DNA of 32,000 nucleotides from an uncultured Flavobacteriales bacterium (GCA_913059205.1 CAJXRM010000031.1:1-32000); one strand, 5' to 3'; shown: positions 1-7,346, numbered from the stretch's first letter. A program made the numbers and translations. Notes: a model not told the origin generated them from the sequence alone.

Positions 1-48
1 CGAGATTTCTGCCTGTCTCGTGGGCTCGGAGATGTGTATAAGAGACAG
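1..48 (+). other. Sequencing adapter remnant (Nextera i7), not genomic
   Basis: Bases 1-6 (CGAGAT) match the end of the Illumina P7 oligonucleotide. Bases 7-14 (TTCTGCCT) match a Nextera i7 index (N703 as I recall it). Bases 15-29 and the Tn5 mosaic end AGATGTGTATAAGAGACAG at 30-48 complete the adapter. Genomic sequence therefore begins at about base 49. An open frame starting at base 20 translates the adapter into the well-known artefact peptide MGSEMCIRDR ahead of the real protein. This also shows that the window begins at a contig end. Confidence 0.97.
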
Positions 49-49
49 A

Positions 50-865
50 CGTAAACGTTTTGCACCTGAAGTGAAAGCCGAACAACTTGAGTTAGTTGAT
101 TATTACAAAGAACAACTCAAAGTAGATAATTTACCAAAATTTGAAGAAACGGGATTCAAATTGTTCTCACAATTCGAAGAGGATGGATTGTTACTTTTCA
201 TTTTTTCTCTTCTTGAGAAACCAAATCGAACGTTTATTGAATTTGGTTCTGACGATGGAATAAATAGCAATACGGCGAACTTGTATTACAATCACGATTT
301 TACAGGATTGTACATGGATGGGAATGAAAAAGCATTGGACAGAGGTCGTTATTTTTTTCGAAGACATGCAAATTCCAAAGTAGCTCAACCGATTTTCAAA
401 CAAGCGATGATTACCGCAGAGAATATCAACGAACTAATTTCTTCTACTGGAATTAGCGGTGAAATTGGTCTCTTATCAATTGATATCGACGGTAACGATT
501 ACTGGGTATGGAAGGCAATGAATTGCATTTCTCCACAAGTCGTAATTATTGAAACGCACAACGAATTTGGAATGAATGACATTATTGTTCCTTACGATCC
601 AGACTATTTTTATCCAGGAAAACACATAACATATCATGGTGCTTCACCAGTTGCGATGACAAAATTAGCCAAACATAAAGGCTACCGTTTAGTTGGTGCG
701 AATGAATTGGGCTTCAATTTAATTTATGTTCGTGAAGATTTAATTCCAGAATTATTGCCCGAAGTTTCAGTTGAATCCGTGCTGCAACATCCTTCTAACA
801 AGGAAGCTCAAGCACGTTTTGAAGAGGTGAAAGATTGGGAGTATACTTCAGAAAATTTCAGTTGA
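50..865 (+). CDS. FkbM/methyltransferase-like protein, 5'-truncated
   Basis: The gene is cut at its 5' end by the adapter; the first complete genomic codon is at 50 and 271 residues remain. An FIEFGSDDG segment followed by an asparagine- and tyrosine-rich stretch resembles motif I (E-x-G-x-x-x-G) of Rossmann-fold SAM-dependent methyltransferases. The later LLSIDIDGNDYWVWKA segment resembles the D-x-D-G region seen in FkbM-type methyltransferases and related proteins of surface-glycan clusters. No signal peptide or membrane segment is visible in the surviving part. The substrate cannot be told. The TGA at 863-865 overlaps the next gene's ATG by one base, so the two are probably co-transcribed. 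The assignment rests on motif resemblance alone; a methyltransferase-fold protein of unknown role is the safest reading. Confidence 0.6.
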   Translation, partial: RKRFAPEVKAEQLELVDYYKEQLKVDNLPKFEETGFKLFSQFEEDGLLLFIFSLLEKPNRTFIEFGSDDGINSNTANLYYNHDFTGLYMDGNEKALDRGRYFFRRHANSKVAQPIFKQAMITAENINELISSTGISGEIGLLSIDIDGNDYWVWKAMNCISPQVVIIETHNEFGMNDIIVPYDPDYFYPGKHITYHGASPVAMTKLAKHKGYRLVGANELGFNLIYVREDLIPELLPEVSVESVLQHPSNKEAQARFEEVKDWEYTSENFS

Positions 866-1368
866 TGTCTCGAAAACAAGAACTTATTAATACGCTTGAA
901 TTAATCCCTCATCCAGAAGGTGGACTTTACAAGGAAACGTACCGAAGTGAAGGTGGAATTCCCAAAAACGCTTTATCGACTGACTATTCAGGAGATAGAT
1001 CTTATTCCACTGGAATATATTTTATGCTCACAGCCGATACTTTTTCTGCATTTCACAAAATAAACCAAGATGAAATGTGGCATTTTTACGATGGTTCACC
1101 GATTGAATTGCACATGATTAAACCGGATGGTAAATACTCATGCGTGTACATCGGCCGTGATATTGAAAACGGAGAACACTTGCAATACGTTGTTCCAGGT
1201 GGAGTTTGGTTTGCTTCTCGCGTAAAAGACAATGCTGAATATTCACTTTTAGGCTGTACTGTGTCTCCTGGTTTCGATTTTGCCGATTTCATTCTGCCAA
1301 ATACAACTGAAATGACAGCTCTTTTTCCGCAGCATACTAAGATAATTAGTAAGTTGACGAGAGACTAA
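865..1368 (+). CDS. DUF985 cupin-superfamily protein
   Basis: This is a 167-residue cupin-like protein. The opening LIPHPEGGLYKETYRS, the central HKINQDEMWHFYDGSP and the later QYVVPGGVWFASR are characteristic of the DUF985 cupin_5 family, small beta-barrel proteins often annotated as cupin domain-containing with no firmly assigned reaction. The histidines of HKINQDEMWHF are plausible metal ligands. The start at 865 is chosen because the family begins about here (MSRKQELINTLELIPHPEGG) and because it overlaps the previous stop as TGATG; an in-frame ATG at 835 would lie inside the previous gene. It is likely cytoplasmic, as no signal peptide is present. Confidence 0.85.
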   Translation: MSRKQELINTLELIPHPEGGLYKETYRSEGGIPKNALSTDYSGDRSYSTGIYFMLTADTFSAFHKINQDEMWHFYDGSPIELHMIKPDGKYSCVYIGRDIENGEHLQYVVPGGVWFASRVKDNAEYSLLGCTVSPGFDFADFILPNTTEMTALFPQHTKIISKLTRD

Positions 1369-1385
1369 TTTTTTCGCTATCTTTA
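1354..1385 (+). promoter_or_regulatory. Candidate Bacteroidota promoter for the lipoprotein gene
   Basis: TATCTTTA at 1378-1385 differs by one base from the Bacteroidota -7 element TAnnTTTG. A TTG at 1354-1356 lies 21 bases upstream, in the position of the -33 element. The lipoprotein ATG is 36 bases downstream at 1421. This is a match by eye only. Confidence 0.4.
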
Positions 1386-1420
1386 AATCAATCTGAACAT
1401 TTTTAGAAAAATAAATCGAA

Positions 1421-2185
1421 ATGAAAAAGCTACTTCCGTTATTGTTCTTAACGCTCTTTATTAGCTCCTGCGCGGAAACGGTTCAAGAGAAAAAAAAGAG
1501 TGAAGAGGAGGAATACAGCGAAATTGAACAAACACCCGAATCAGAAAACTCAATAAGCGAAGAAGAATCTGTCGATGCAACAACAAATCAAGAGGATGAC
1601 TACCTATGGATTAAGGTTAAATACAAAGATGTCTCCATTGCTATAGCAGAGTTTGAATTAAATTGGCCAGATAAATACTCTTTTGGAAGTAGAAACGACA
1701 GTGTTTATAAGCCGAAAACAGATACGGCATACCTTGATTTATTTCCTGGAGTTTCAGTGGACGATTTAAAGTTTAGAGTTGAAAATTCAGAATACGATGA
1801 AATTGAGCTCTTCGAGAAAATCGTTTACCATGTATCGATGGATTCAAAAAGAGAGATGGAAGTTCCCGTGTGCATTATGACTGATTGGAAAAAGTTTGAA
1901 TCGAAATGGAATCGAATAAAACTAGATTCAACAAATCCCATGTTCAATAAAAAGGAGGTGAATGTGAAACCAGTAATTAACTTTACAAAAGATGAATTCC
2001 TTTCAGCCGTTGATAAGCATTGCGGAAATGATTGGTTGAATGAAATAAGGTCCATTTCTTCGGTTGAAAAAATGCCCTCAGATATCTTTTTAAGTTATCA
2101 CTTATTCAAGGTTGTACTTCGAAATAGTAAAACCGGAAAAACAAAAGAAAAATTTATACAATTTTATACTCCAACAAGCTGTTAA
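1421..2185 (+). CDS. Hypothetical lipoprotein
   Basis: This 254-residue protein has a type II signal peptide: MKK, a hydrophobic stretch, then a lipobox ending ISSC with Cys17 as the lipidation site. The first mature residues are AETVQ, followed by a strongly acidic Lys/Glu/Ser-rich linker to about residue 65. That linker is a common tether in Bacteroidota lipoproteins. The remaining region, about 70-254, is a globular domain I do not recognise; a nearby Cys pair is not obvious. It is probably anchored in the inner or outer membrane. The gene lies 16 bases ahead of the membrane-anchored VOC gene and the two are likely co-transcribed. No function is assigned. Confidence 0.8.
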   Translation: MKKLLPLLFLTLFISSCAETVQEKKKSEEEEYSEIEQTPESENSISEEESVDATTNQEDDYLWIKVKYKDVSIAIAEFELNWPDKYSFGSRNDSVYKPKTDTAYLDLFPGVSVDDLKFRVENSEYDEIELFEKIVYHVSMDSKREMEVPVCIMTDWKKFESKWNRIKLDSTNPMFNKKEVNVKPVINFTKDEFLSAVDKHCGNDWLNEIRSISSVEKMPSDIFLSYHLFKVVLRNSKTGKTKEKFIQFYTPTSC

Positions 2186-2201
2186 ATTAATCTCGACAAC
2201 T

Positions 2202-2678
2202 ATGAAAAAAACAATTTATATTACTTTAAGTCTTGCTGCAGCTTTTACAATTGGTGCTGTTTTTACTTCAATGACAATGAACAATAAAAAAATGGAAAAC
2301 GAAAATATTAGATTAGGCGTGTTCTCAAACAGCCTAAGCGTAAAAGATTTAAAAGTTTCAAAAGCATTTTATGAAACACTTGGATTCACCGAAATGGGAG
2401 GATCAATGGAAGCGAATTACCTCATCATGAAAAATGGAAATTCCATCATTGGATTGTTTCAAGGAATGTTTGAAGGGAATATAATGACTTTTAATCCTGG
2501 TTGGGATGAAAATGCGCAAAACGTAAAGGAATTCGACGACATTCGTAAAATTCAAAAAGTGATTTCTGATAAAGGAATTCAATTGGAAAACAAAATTGAC
2601 GAATCTACTTCGGGTCCAGCGAGTCTTATGTTTACTGATCCAGATGGAAATATGATTTTGATTGATCAGCACAGGTAA
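2202..2678 (+). CDS. VOC (glyoxalase/bleomycin-resistance fold) protein with N-terminal membrane anchor
   Basis: The 158-residue protein starts with a hydrophobic segment at residues 4-25 (a signal anchor or an uncleaved signal), then carries a VOC-superfamily domain from about 38 to the end. LGVFSNSLSVKDLKVSKAFY, the LGF turn and the closing MFTDPDGNMILIDQH are typical of the glyoxalase/dioxygenase fold. A terminal Asp and His take the place of the usual E-x-x metal-binding strand, so the metal chemistry is uncertain. The start at 2202 is preferred to the in-frame ATG at 2112 because the latter lies inside the lipoprotein gene and adds no family sequence. The stop at 2676-2678 abuts the convergent aroA stop at 2679 with no intervening base. 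Confidence 0.8.
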   Translation: MKKTIYITLSLAAAFTIGAVFTSMTMNNKKMENENIRLGVFSNSLSVKDLKVSKAFYETLGFTEMGGSMEANYLIMKNGNSIIGLFQGMFEGNIMTFNPGWDENAQNVKEFDDIRKIQKVISDKGIQLENKIDESTSGPASLMFTDPDGNMILIDQHR

Positions 2679-3926
2679 TTAATCACGAAGCTCTACATTG
2701 TCGAGCTCCTCCCAAAACGTGGGATAACTTTTCGCTACCGCTTCGGCTCCATGAACAGTTATTCCTTCTTCAATAAAGGTTCCTGCAATTCCCAAACACA
2801 TAGCGATACGGTGATCGTTGTGCGAATTTACAATGGCACTTTTCATCAGTGACCCTCCGTAAATATGCATTTCATCTTCGTTTAGTTCAATTCTCACACC
2901 GAGTTTAGAAAATTCTTCTTGAAGTACTATTCCTCTATCGCTTTCTTTATTCTTCAAACGGCGAACACCTTTTACAATCGACTTTCCAGAACATCCAAGA
3001 GCTAAAACAACCAACGCTGGAAATAAATCTGGACAATCTGTTGCATCAAAAGTAAATGCCCGTCTATTTTCTCCGTCAACACGAATTGAATCGACTAAAA
3101 ATTCGACAGTGCAATTTGCAGCATTTAACGCATCCAACATGGCAACATCAGCTTGTTTACTCGAAATACTCAATCCTGATAATTCTATTTTCTGTCCCAG
3201 TGCCGCAGCTGCCAACCAACAACTCGCAGAACTCCAATCGCTTTCAACTTTATACTTGGAAGCTGAATACATCTGGTTTCCAGCTAAGATGTAATGATTT
3301 CCTTCAACTTCAATTGTAATTCCAAACGCTGCTAAGGTCGCTAGCGTCATATCGATGTACGGCTTGCTTCTCAAGTTTTCCACTATCAGCTCAGAATCAG
3401 CTTTTAATAATGGCAATGCCATTAACAAACCAGAAATATATTGAGACGATTGACTTCCATCTACAGTGTATCTCCCAGCTTTCAAATGCCCGTTCACTGT
3501 TAGTGGTAAAAAGCCATTATTCGATTCGATTTGCCCCCCCATTTTCGGAAATTCTTCATCAAAAAACAATTGCGAACGTTTCAAAATAGAACCTTCTCCA
3601 GTTAAGGTATGTTTTCCGTCAAACACTGCACAAACAGATGTCATTAAACGCATTCCTAAACCACTTTCACCACAGTTGAATTCAGCTTCACTTGGAAAAA
3701 CAAAACTACCGTCAATGGTAGTTTCCTTGTCATGAACTTCAACCTTTGCTCCAAACTGTTGAATATTGCGAATCATCGCCAATTCGTCATTGCTTGCTCC
3801 TAGATTAGAAATAATTGATTTTCCAGCAGCCAAACCAGCACACAAAACTGCACGTTGACCATCACTTTTGGAAGGCGGAACGCTGATTCTACCACTGAGT
3901 TGAATTCCTTTTATTTTCTTTTCCAT
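2679..3926 (-). CDS. aroA: 3-phosphoshikimate 1-carboxyvinyltransferase (EPSP synthase)
   Basis: AroA joins phosphoenolpyruvate to shikimate-3-phosphate to make EPSP, the sixth step of the shikimate pathway, in the cytoplasm. Visible signatures over 415 residues include PPSKSDGQR at 17-25 (substrate-binding Lys20, Ser21, Arg25), NCGESGLGMR at 84-93 in place of the common LGNAGTxxR loop, SSQYIS at 160-165, the acidic DCPD at 297-300, KESDR at 327-331, DHR at 371-373 and the C-terminal Lys399 before SYPTFW. The length is normal for the family. The ATG overlaps the stop of the DAHP synthase gene by one base (TAATG), so the two form a translationally linked operon under the Trp-rich leader at 5088-5135. 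The unusual PEP-loop sequence could alter inhibitor sensitivity, but that is not deducible here. Confidence 0.95.
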   Translation of the reverse strand: MEKKIKGIQLSGRISVPPSKSDGQRAVLCAGLAAGKSIISNLGASNDELAMIRNIQQFGAKVEVHDKETTIDGSFVFPSEAEFNCGESGLGMRLMTSVCAVFDGKHTLTGEGSILKRSQLFFDEEFPKMGGQIESNNGFLPLTVNGHLKAGRYTVDGSQSSQYISGLLMALPLLKADSELIVENLRSKPYIDMTLATLAAFGITIEVEGNHYILAGNQMYSASKYKVESDWSSASCWLAAAALGQKIELSGLSISSKQADVAMLDALNAANCTVEFLVDSIRVDGENRRAFTFDATDCPDLFPALVVLALGCSGKSIVKGVRRLKNKESDRGIVLQEEFSKLGVRIELNEDEMHIYGGSLMKSAIVNSHNDHRIAMCLGIAGTFIEEGITVHGAEAVAKSYPTFWEELDNVELRD

Positions 3927-4999
3927 TACTTCTTATCGGAGTTCATGATTGAAGTTTGGTGACGGATAGATTCTTGGTGAATGGCGTCCATTAATTGTCT
4001 CACAAACTTTTGAGTTAGCCCATAGTCATCACTTTTTTCCAAGCGAGAACCAATTACTTTTTTCCAATGTTCTTGCTGTAAAATGGTTATATTATTCTCG
4101 CGTTTCAATTTCCCCACTTGCTCACTCAAATTCATTCTTTCACTGAGAATATCAAAAATTCGATCGTCCAACGTTGCTACTTTTTCCCTTATATCGTTTA
4201 TGACATCTGCAACATCCGTCGAAAATTCTTGAGAACGCAACACCAAATCATTTAATAAGATTACCAAGTTACTTGGCGTCAATTGTTGTGCGGCATCCGA
4301 CCACGCTTTGTCTGGATTTGGATGTGTTTCAATCATCAATCCATCGAAATTCAAATCCATTGCTTTTTGGCTAATCTCTAACAATAAATCTCGTCTTCCA
4401 CCGATGTGACTTGGATCGCAAATCAAGGGTAAATCAGGACGATTTTCTTTCAGTGCGATTGGAATTTCCCAACTTGGTACATTTCTATATTTCCTGTGAT
4501 TGTATACCGAAAAACCCCTGTGAATTGCGGCTAAATCATCAATTCCTGCTTTTTCGAAGCGTTCAAAAGCTCCCATCCACAATTGCAAATCAGGATTTAC
4601 GGGATTTTTAATCATTACAGGAACATTAGAACCGCGCATCGCATCTGCAATTTCTTGAACGGCAAATGGATTAACAGTCGTTCGTGCACCTATCCATAAA
4701 ACGTCTACTCCAGCTTGCAAAGCTAATTCAGCGTGTTTAGCATTCGCAACTTCAGTCGTTGTCGGTAATCCCGTTTTCGCGCCAGCATCGACCAACCATT
4801 TTAATCCAACCTCTCCAATTCCTTCGAAACTATCAGGACGTGTTCTTGGCTTCCAAATTCCGGCACGTAGCATTTGAGCAGATTGATTTTTACCAATCTC
4901 ATCACATACGTTCATCATTTGCTCTTCTGATTCCGCGCTGCACGGTCCAGCGATTACAAATGGTCTTTCACCATTACCGATTCTTTCTGATAATTTCAT
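3926..4999 (-). CDS. Bifunctional DAHP synthase / chorismate mutase (AroQ type)
   Basis: This enzyme catalyses both the first shikimate step (erythrose-4-phosphate + PEP to DAHP) and the chorismate-to-prephenate branch toward Phe and Tyr. Residues 1-255 form a short class I-beta DAHP synthase: GPCSAES at 18-24, KPRTRP at 50-55, IGART at 103-107, KNP at 131-133 and CDPSH at 194-198. Residues 262-350 are an all-helical AroQ chorismate mutase with Arg271, Arg288 and Lys299 in the expected places. The fusion order (synthase then mutase) is usual for Bacteroidota. His311 sits where I expect an Arg (see findings). The gene is the first of the aro operon and is preceded by a Trp-codon leader and terminator, implying control by charged tRNA-Trp. 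It is often named aroG, aroF or aroQ; I leave the symbol open. Confidence 0.93.
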   Translation of the reverse strand: MKLSERIGNGERPFVIAGPCSAESEEQMMNVCDEIGKNQSAQMLRAGIWKPRTRPDSFEGIGEVGLKWLVDAGAKTGLPTTTEVANAKHAELALQAGVDVLWIGARTTVNPFAVQEIADAMRGSNVPVMIKNPVNPDLQLWMGAFERFEKAGIDDLAAIHRGFSVYNHRKYRNVPSWEIPIALKENRPDLPLICDPSHIGGRRDLLLEISQKAMDLNFDGLMIETHPNPDKAWSDAAQQLTPSNLVILLNDLVLRSQEFSTDVADVINDIREKVATLDDRIFDILSERMNLSEQVGKLKRENNITILQQEHWKKVIGSRLEKSDDYGLTQKFVRQLMDAIHQESIRHQTSIMNSDKK

Positions 5000-5027
5000 T
5001 TCAAACCTAAGTTAATCATTATTCATA

Positions 5028-5058
5028 AAAAAACCCGTCTGCTTGAAGCGGACGGGTT
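5028..5058 (-). terminator. Attenuator terminator of the aro operon leader
   Basis: An 11-bp stem (one G-T pair) has arms at 5033-5043 and 5047-5057 around a 3-base loop. On the minus strand it is followed by a run of seven T. It lies between the Trp leader peptide (stop at 5088-5090) and the DAHP synthase start at 4999, so it must act on the aro transcript itself and cannot be the end of another gene's transcript. Confidence 0.85.
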
Positions 5059-5087
5059 AAGTATATTCCATCAAGTCTCAAGCAACT

Positions 5088-5135
5088 TTAAATTAAAGCG
5101 CCCCAAGACCAAGATATTTGTGTTCTGTTCATCAT
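5088..5135 (-). CDS. Trp leader peptide of the aro operon
   Basis: The short minus-strand frame begins with tandem ATGs at 5135-5133 and 5132-5130, encodes MNRTQISWSWGALI from the second ATG, and ends with TAA at 5090-5088. Two Trp codons flank one Ser codon (W-S-W), which is highly enriched for a 14-15-residue peptide. Downstream, a GCTTGAGAC segment can pair either with the GGTCTTGGG stretch that carries the Trp codons (with G-U pairs) or, through GCTTGA, with TCAAGC in the terminator hairpin. Those are the alternatives expected of ribosome-mediated attenuation. A ribosome stalled for lack of Trp-tRNA would free that segment to disrupt the terminator and let transcription proceed into the DAHP synthase and aroA genes. 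The pairings are by eye. Confidence 0.8.
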   Translation of the reverse strand: MMNRTQISWSWGALI

Positions 5136-5174
5136 TTGATTTTACAAAGGGAAAAAAAATATTTCACATATCAG

Positions 5175-5206
5175 TTGTTTTTCTGAATTTTATTTTGTCA
5201 TCTTTG
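5175..5206 (+). promoter_or_regulatory. Candidate trp operon promoter
   Basis: CATCTTTG at 5199-5206 differs in one base from TAnnTTTG. A TTG at 5175-5177 sits 21 bases upstream in the -33 position. If correct, transcription would begin almost at the leader ATG (5213), so the leader mRNA would have little or no 5' untranslated region. A second, weaker element, TTATTTTG, lies at 5190-5197. Confidence 0.35.
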
Positions 5207-5212
5207 TGTCTC

Positions 5213-5281
5213 ATGAATGTAAAAGTACAAAATACAAATTGGTGGTGGCACTCAACGAACTGTTGGTGTGCTTGGTGCTAA
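5213..5281 (+). CDS. trpL: trp operon leader peptide
   Basis: A 22-codon frame from ATG 5213 to TAA 5279-5281 has five Trp codons: three consecutive at residues 10-12 (5240-5248), then residues 18 and 21. Three Cys codons lie near its end. It is followed within 30 bases by a terminator and then trpE. ATTTGTA at 5281-5287 can pair with TACAAAT at 5233-5239, just before the triple Trp. The overlapping TTTGTAAT at 5282-5289 can instead pair with ATTACAAA at 5300-5307, which abuts the terminator stem. These mutually exclusive helices suit a ribosome-stalling attenuator. The logic matches the classical trp leader of enterobacteria, but the sequence is unrelated. Confidence 0.9.
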   Translation: MNVKVQNTNWWWHSTNCWCAWC

Positions 5282-5306
5282 TTTGTAATTTTTAAACATA
5301 TTACAA

Positions 5307-5336
5307 AAGGCTTGTCACATCGACAAGCCTTTTTTT
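5307..5336 (+). terminator. trp operon attenuator terminator
   Basis: A perfect 9-bp stem, AGGCTTGTC at 5308-5316 and GACAAGCCT at 5322-5330, has a 5-base loop and is followed by a T run through 5336. It lies between trpL and trpE, so it serves to abort the trp transcript when Trp is plentiful. Confidence 0.9.
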
Positions 5337-5381
5337 GTTGCCCAAACTTTTATTCTCCCAATCTTAATTAATCAAATTAAA

Positions 5382-6776
5382 ATGAAAATATATTCTAACA
5401 CAATTAAATTTAACGCGGACGTATATACGCCCGTTAAACTTTATCTTTCGCTTCGAAATAAACACAGAAAAACATGTTTGCTTGAAAGTAACGACTATCA
5501 CTCTAGACAAGAAAGCAAGTCGTTTATTGGTCTCGATCCTCTGGTTGAATTCCAGCAATTCGAATCATCTCTATTCATCGACTGCAATGATAAACACGAA
5601 AAAATAACTTTACATGGCGATTCCAGTTTTGCGTCTCAAGTTCAAACACTTTTAGAGAAGTATGAATTCGAAAACGAACAATTCAACGGTTTTTTCGGAC
5701 GACTTGGATTTGAATACAACCTGAAAGATGAAACGCATTTACAATCTTCAAAAAGCAATCTTGACATTCCCCTTCTTCATGCATTCATCTATAAATATGT
5801 AATTGTTATTGATCATTTTACCAACGAAGGTTGCATCATAGAAAACAGTTTAACAAATGTATTTGAATTAAAACATCATACAGATTTATTCAAAAACGAA
5901 ATCTATACAGCACTTCCTTTTGAAACAATTGGAAATGAGCGTGCTTCTTTCACAGATCAAGAATTTACTCAATTAGTAACTAGAAGTATTGAGCACTGCA
6001 AACGCGGAGATGTATTTCAATTGGTGGTCTCCAACGCCTTTGAACAATCTTTTTTTGGTGATGATTTTCAAGTTTATCGCCAGTTGAGAAGATTGAACCC
6101 ATCTCCGTATTTGTTCTATTTTGATTTCGAAGAATACCGCTTGTTTGGTTCTTCGCCTGAAGCCCAATTAATAATCAGTGATCAACAAGCTGAAATTCAC
6201 CCAATAGCCGGAACCATTCCAAGAACCGGAATTCAACAAACAGATGACGTTCAACTTGAGTTTTTACTCAACGATGAAAAAGAAAATGCAGAACACACGA
6301 TGCTCGTCGATTTGGCAAGAAACGATTTAAGTCGTGACTGCGCAACGGTGAAAGTTTCGAAATACAAGGAAGTACAGCATTTCAGTCATGTTACCCACTT
6401 GGTTTCAAAAGTAACTGGTGTACTAGAAAACGCGAATAATTTCACAGCGCTCTGTCATTCCTTTCCCGCCGGTACTTTATCCGGAACACCCAAACCACAA
6501 GCGCTCGAATTAATTCACACTTACGAGAATTCGACACGCGATTACTATGGTGGCGCAATTGGAATGTTTACAGCGAAGGGCAATTTGAATATGGCCATTG
6601 TAATTCGAAGTTTGTTGAGTAAAAACAATACGCTTCACTACCGAGCTGGAGCTGGAGTTGTATTGGATTCAATTCCTGAACGTGAAACGAAAGAAGTTCA
6701 TCACAAATTGAGTGCAGTTCGAACAGCTATAGAATTGACACAAAACGAATTTAAAAATAAAGCGATATGCAAATAG
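5382..6776 (+). CDS. trpE: Anthranilate synthase component I
   Basis: TrpE converts chorismate to anthranilate with ammonia supplied by TrpG, the first committed step of Trp synthesis. The 464-residue protein has the N-terminal feedback element LLES at residues 33-36, matching the Trp-binding site of inhibited enzymes, and a complete chorismate-binding C-terminal half. Visible there are HPIAGTIPRTG, DEKENAEHTMLVDLARND, the PAGTLSGTPK loop and the closing YRAGAGVVLDSIPERE. It is the first structural gene after the leader/attenuator. The start at 5382 lies about 45 bases after the terminator and gives the usual N-terminus. The last 10 bases overlap trpG, consistent with coupled translation of the two subunits. 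Confidence 0.96.
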   Translation: MKIYSNTIKFNADVYTPVKLYLSLRNKHRKTCLLESNDYHSRQESKSFIGLDPLVEFQQFESSLFIDCNDKHEKITLHGDSSFASQVQTLLEKYEFENEQFNGFFGRLGFEYNLKDETHLQSSKSNLDIPLLHAFIYKYVIVIDHFTNEGCIIENSLTNVFELKHHTDLFKNEIYTALPFETIGNERASFTDQEFTQLVTRSIEHCKRGDVFQLVVSNAFEQSFFGDDFQVYRQLRRLNPSPYLFYFDFEEYRLFGSSPEAQLIISDQQAEIHPIAGTIPRTGIQQTDDVQLEFLLNDEKENAEHTMLVDLARNDLSRDCATVKVSKYKEVQHFSHVTHLVSKVTGVLENANNFTALCHSFPAGTLSGTPKPQALELIHTYENSTRDYYGGAIGMFTAKGNLNMAIVIRSLLSKNNTLHYRAGAGVVLDSIPERETKEVHHKLSAVRTAIELTQNEFKNKAICK

Positions 6777-7345
6777 CAATAATTGACAATTACGATTCAT
6801 TCGTATACAATATTGTACGATACGTGAACGATACAACAGGTCGAAAAGCAATCGTAATGCGAAACGACAAAATTGACTTTGATTTACTCGAAAAAGTAGA
6901 TGCGATTGTTCTTTCTCCCGGACCAGCAATTCCATCGGAAGCAGGTGAACTAATGAAAGTCATTGATCTATTTCATACCAAAAAACCAATCCTTGGAATT
7001 TGCTTAGGTCATCAAGCAATTGGCGAATATTTTGGAGCGAATTTAGTTCAAAATGCATTTCCGTTACATGGGAAATCAACAATGATAAATAAGCTAATTG
7101 AAGATAAACTATTCAGTGATTTACCCCCGAAATTTGAAGTAGGTCGCTATCACAGCTGGTCAATAGAAATCAATTCATCTGTGTTGGAAGTTACGACTCA
7201 AACCGATGAAAGTGAAGTTATGTCATTTAGACATTCTTTTCTACCGATTTATGGTTTACAGTTTCATCCAGAATCAATTTTAACCCCGCATGGTCGACAA
7301 ATAATTAAAAACTGGGTTGCGACCATTCAACTTAAATCTCAGTAA
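6767..7345 (+). CDS. trpG: Anthranilate synthase component II (glutamine amidotransferase)
   Basis: This is the class I glutamine amidotransferase subunit that releases ammonia from glutamine for TrpE. Over 192 residues it shows the oxyanion strand LSPGPAIPSEAG, the nucleophile motif LGICLGHQAIGE with its catalytic Cys, and LQFHPESILTPHG with the catalytic His and Glu. It stands alone and is not fused to trpD as in enteric bacteria. Its ATG lies inside the end of trpE (ATATGCAAATAG), a 10-base overlap. In some bacteria the same subunit also serves para-aminobenzoate synthase; no pabA is visible here to settle that. Confidence 0.95.
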   Translation: MQIAIIDNYDSFVYNIVRYVNDTTGRKAIVMRNDKIDFDLLEKVDAIVLSPGPAIPSEAGELMKVIDLFHTKKPILGICLGHQAIGEYFGANLVQNAFPLHGKSTMINKLIEDKLFSDLPPKFEVGRYHSWSIEINSSVLEVTTQTDESEVMSFRHSFLPIYGLQFHPESILTPHGRQIIKNWVATIQLKSQ

Positions 7346-7346
7346 T

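Noticed and set aside
30-48. A Tn5 mosaic end, possibly the edge of a transposon
   Set aside because: It is flanked by the P7 tail and a Nextera index and is exactly at the contig edge, so it is library adapter and not a genomic element.
2112-2201. An earlier ATG for the VOC protein
   Set aside because: It lies within the lipoprotein gene in another frame; the start at 2202 gives a normal signal-anchor sequence right after the upstream stop.
5028-5058. Terminator for a gene upstream on the minus strand
   Set aside because: No minus-strand gene other than the short Trp leader lies upstream before the divergent trp operon, so it must act as an attenuator within the aro leader.
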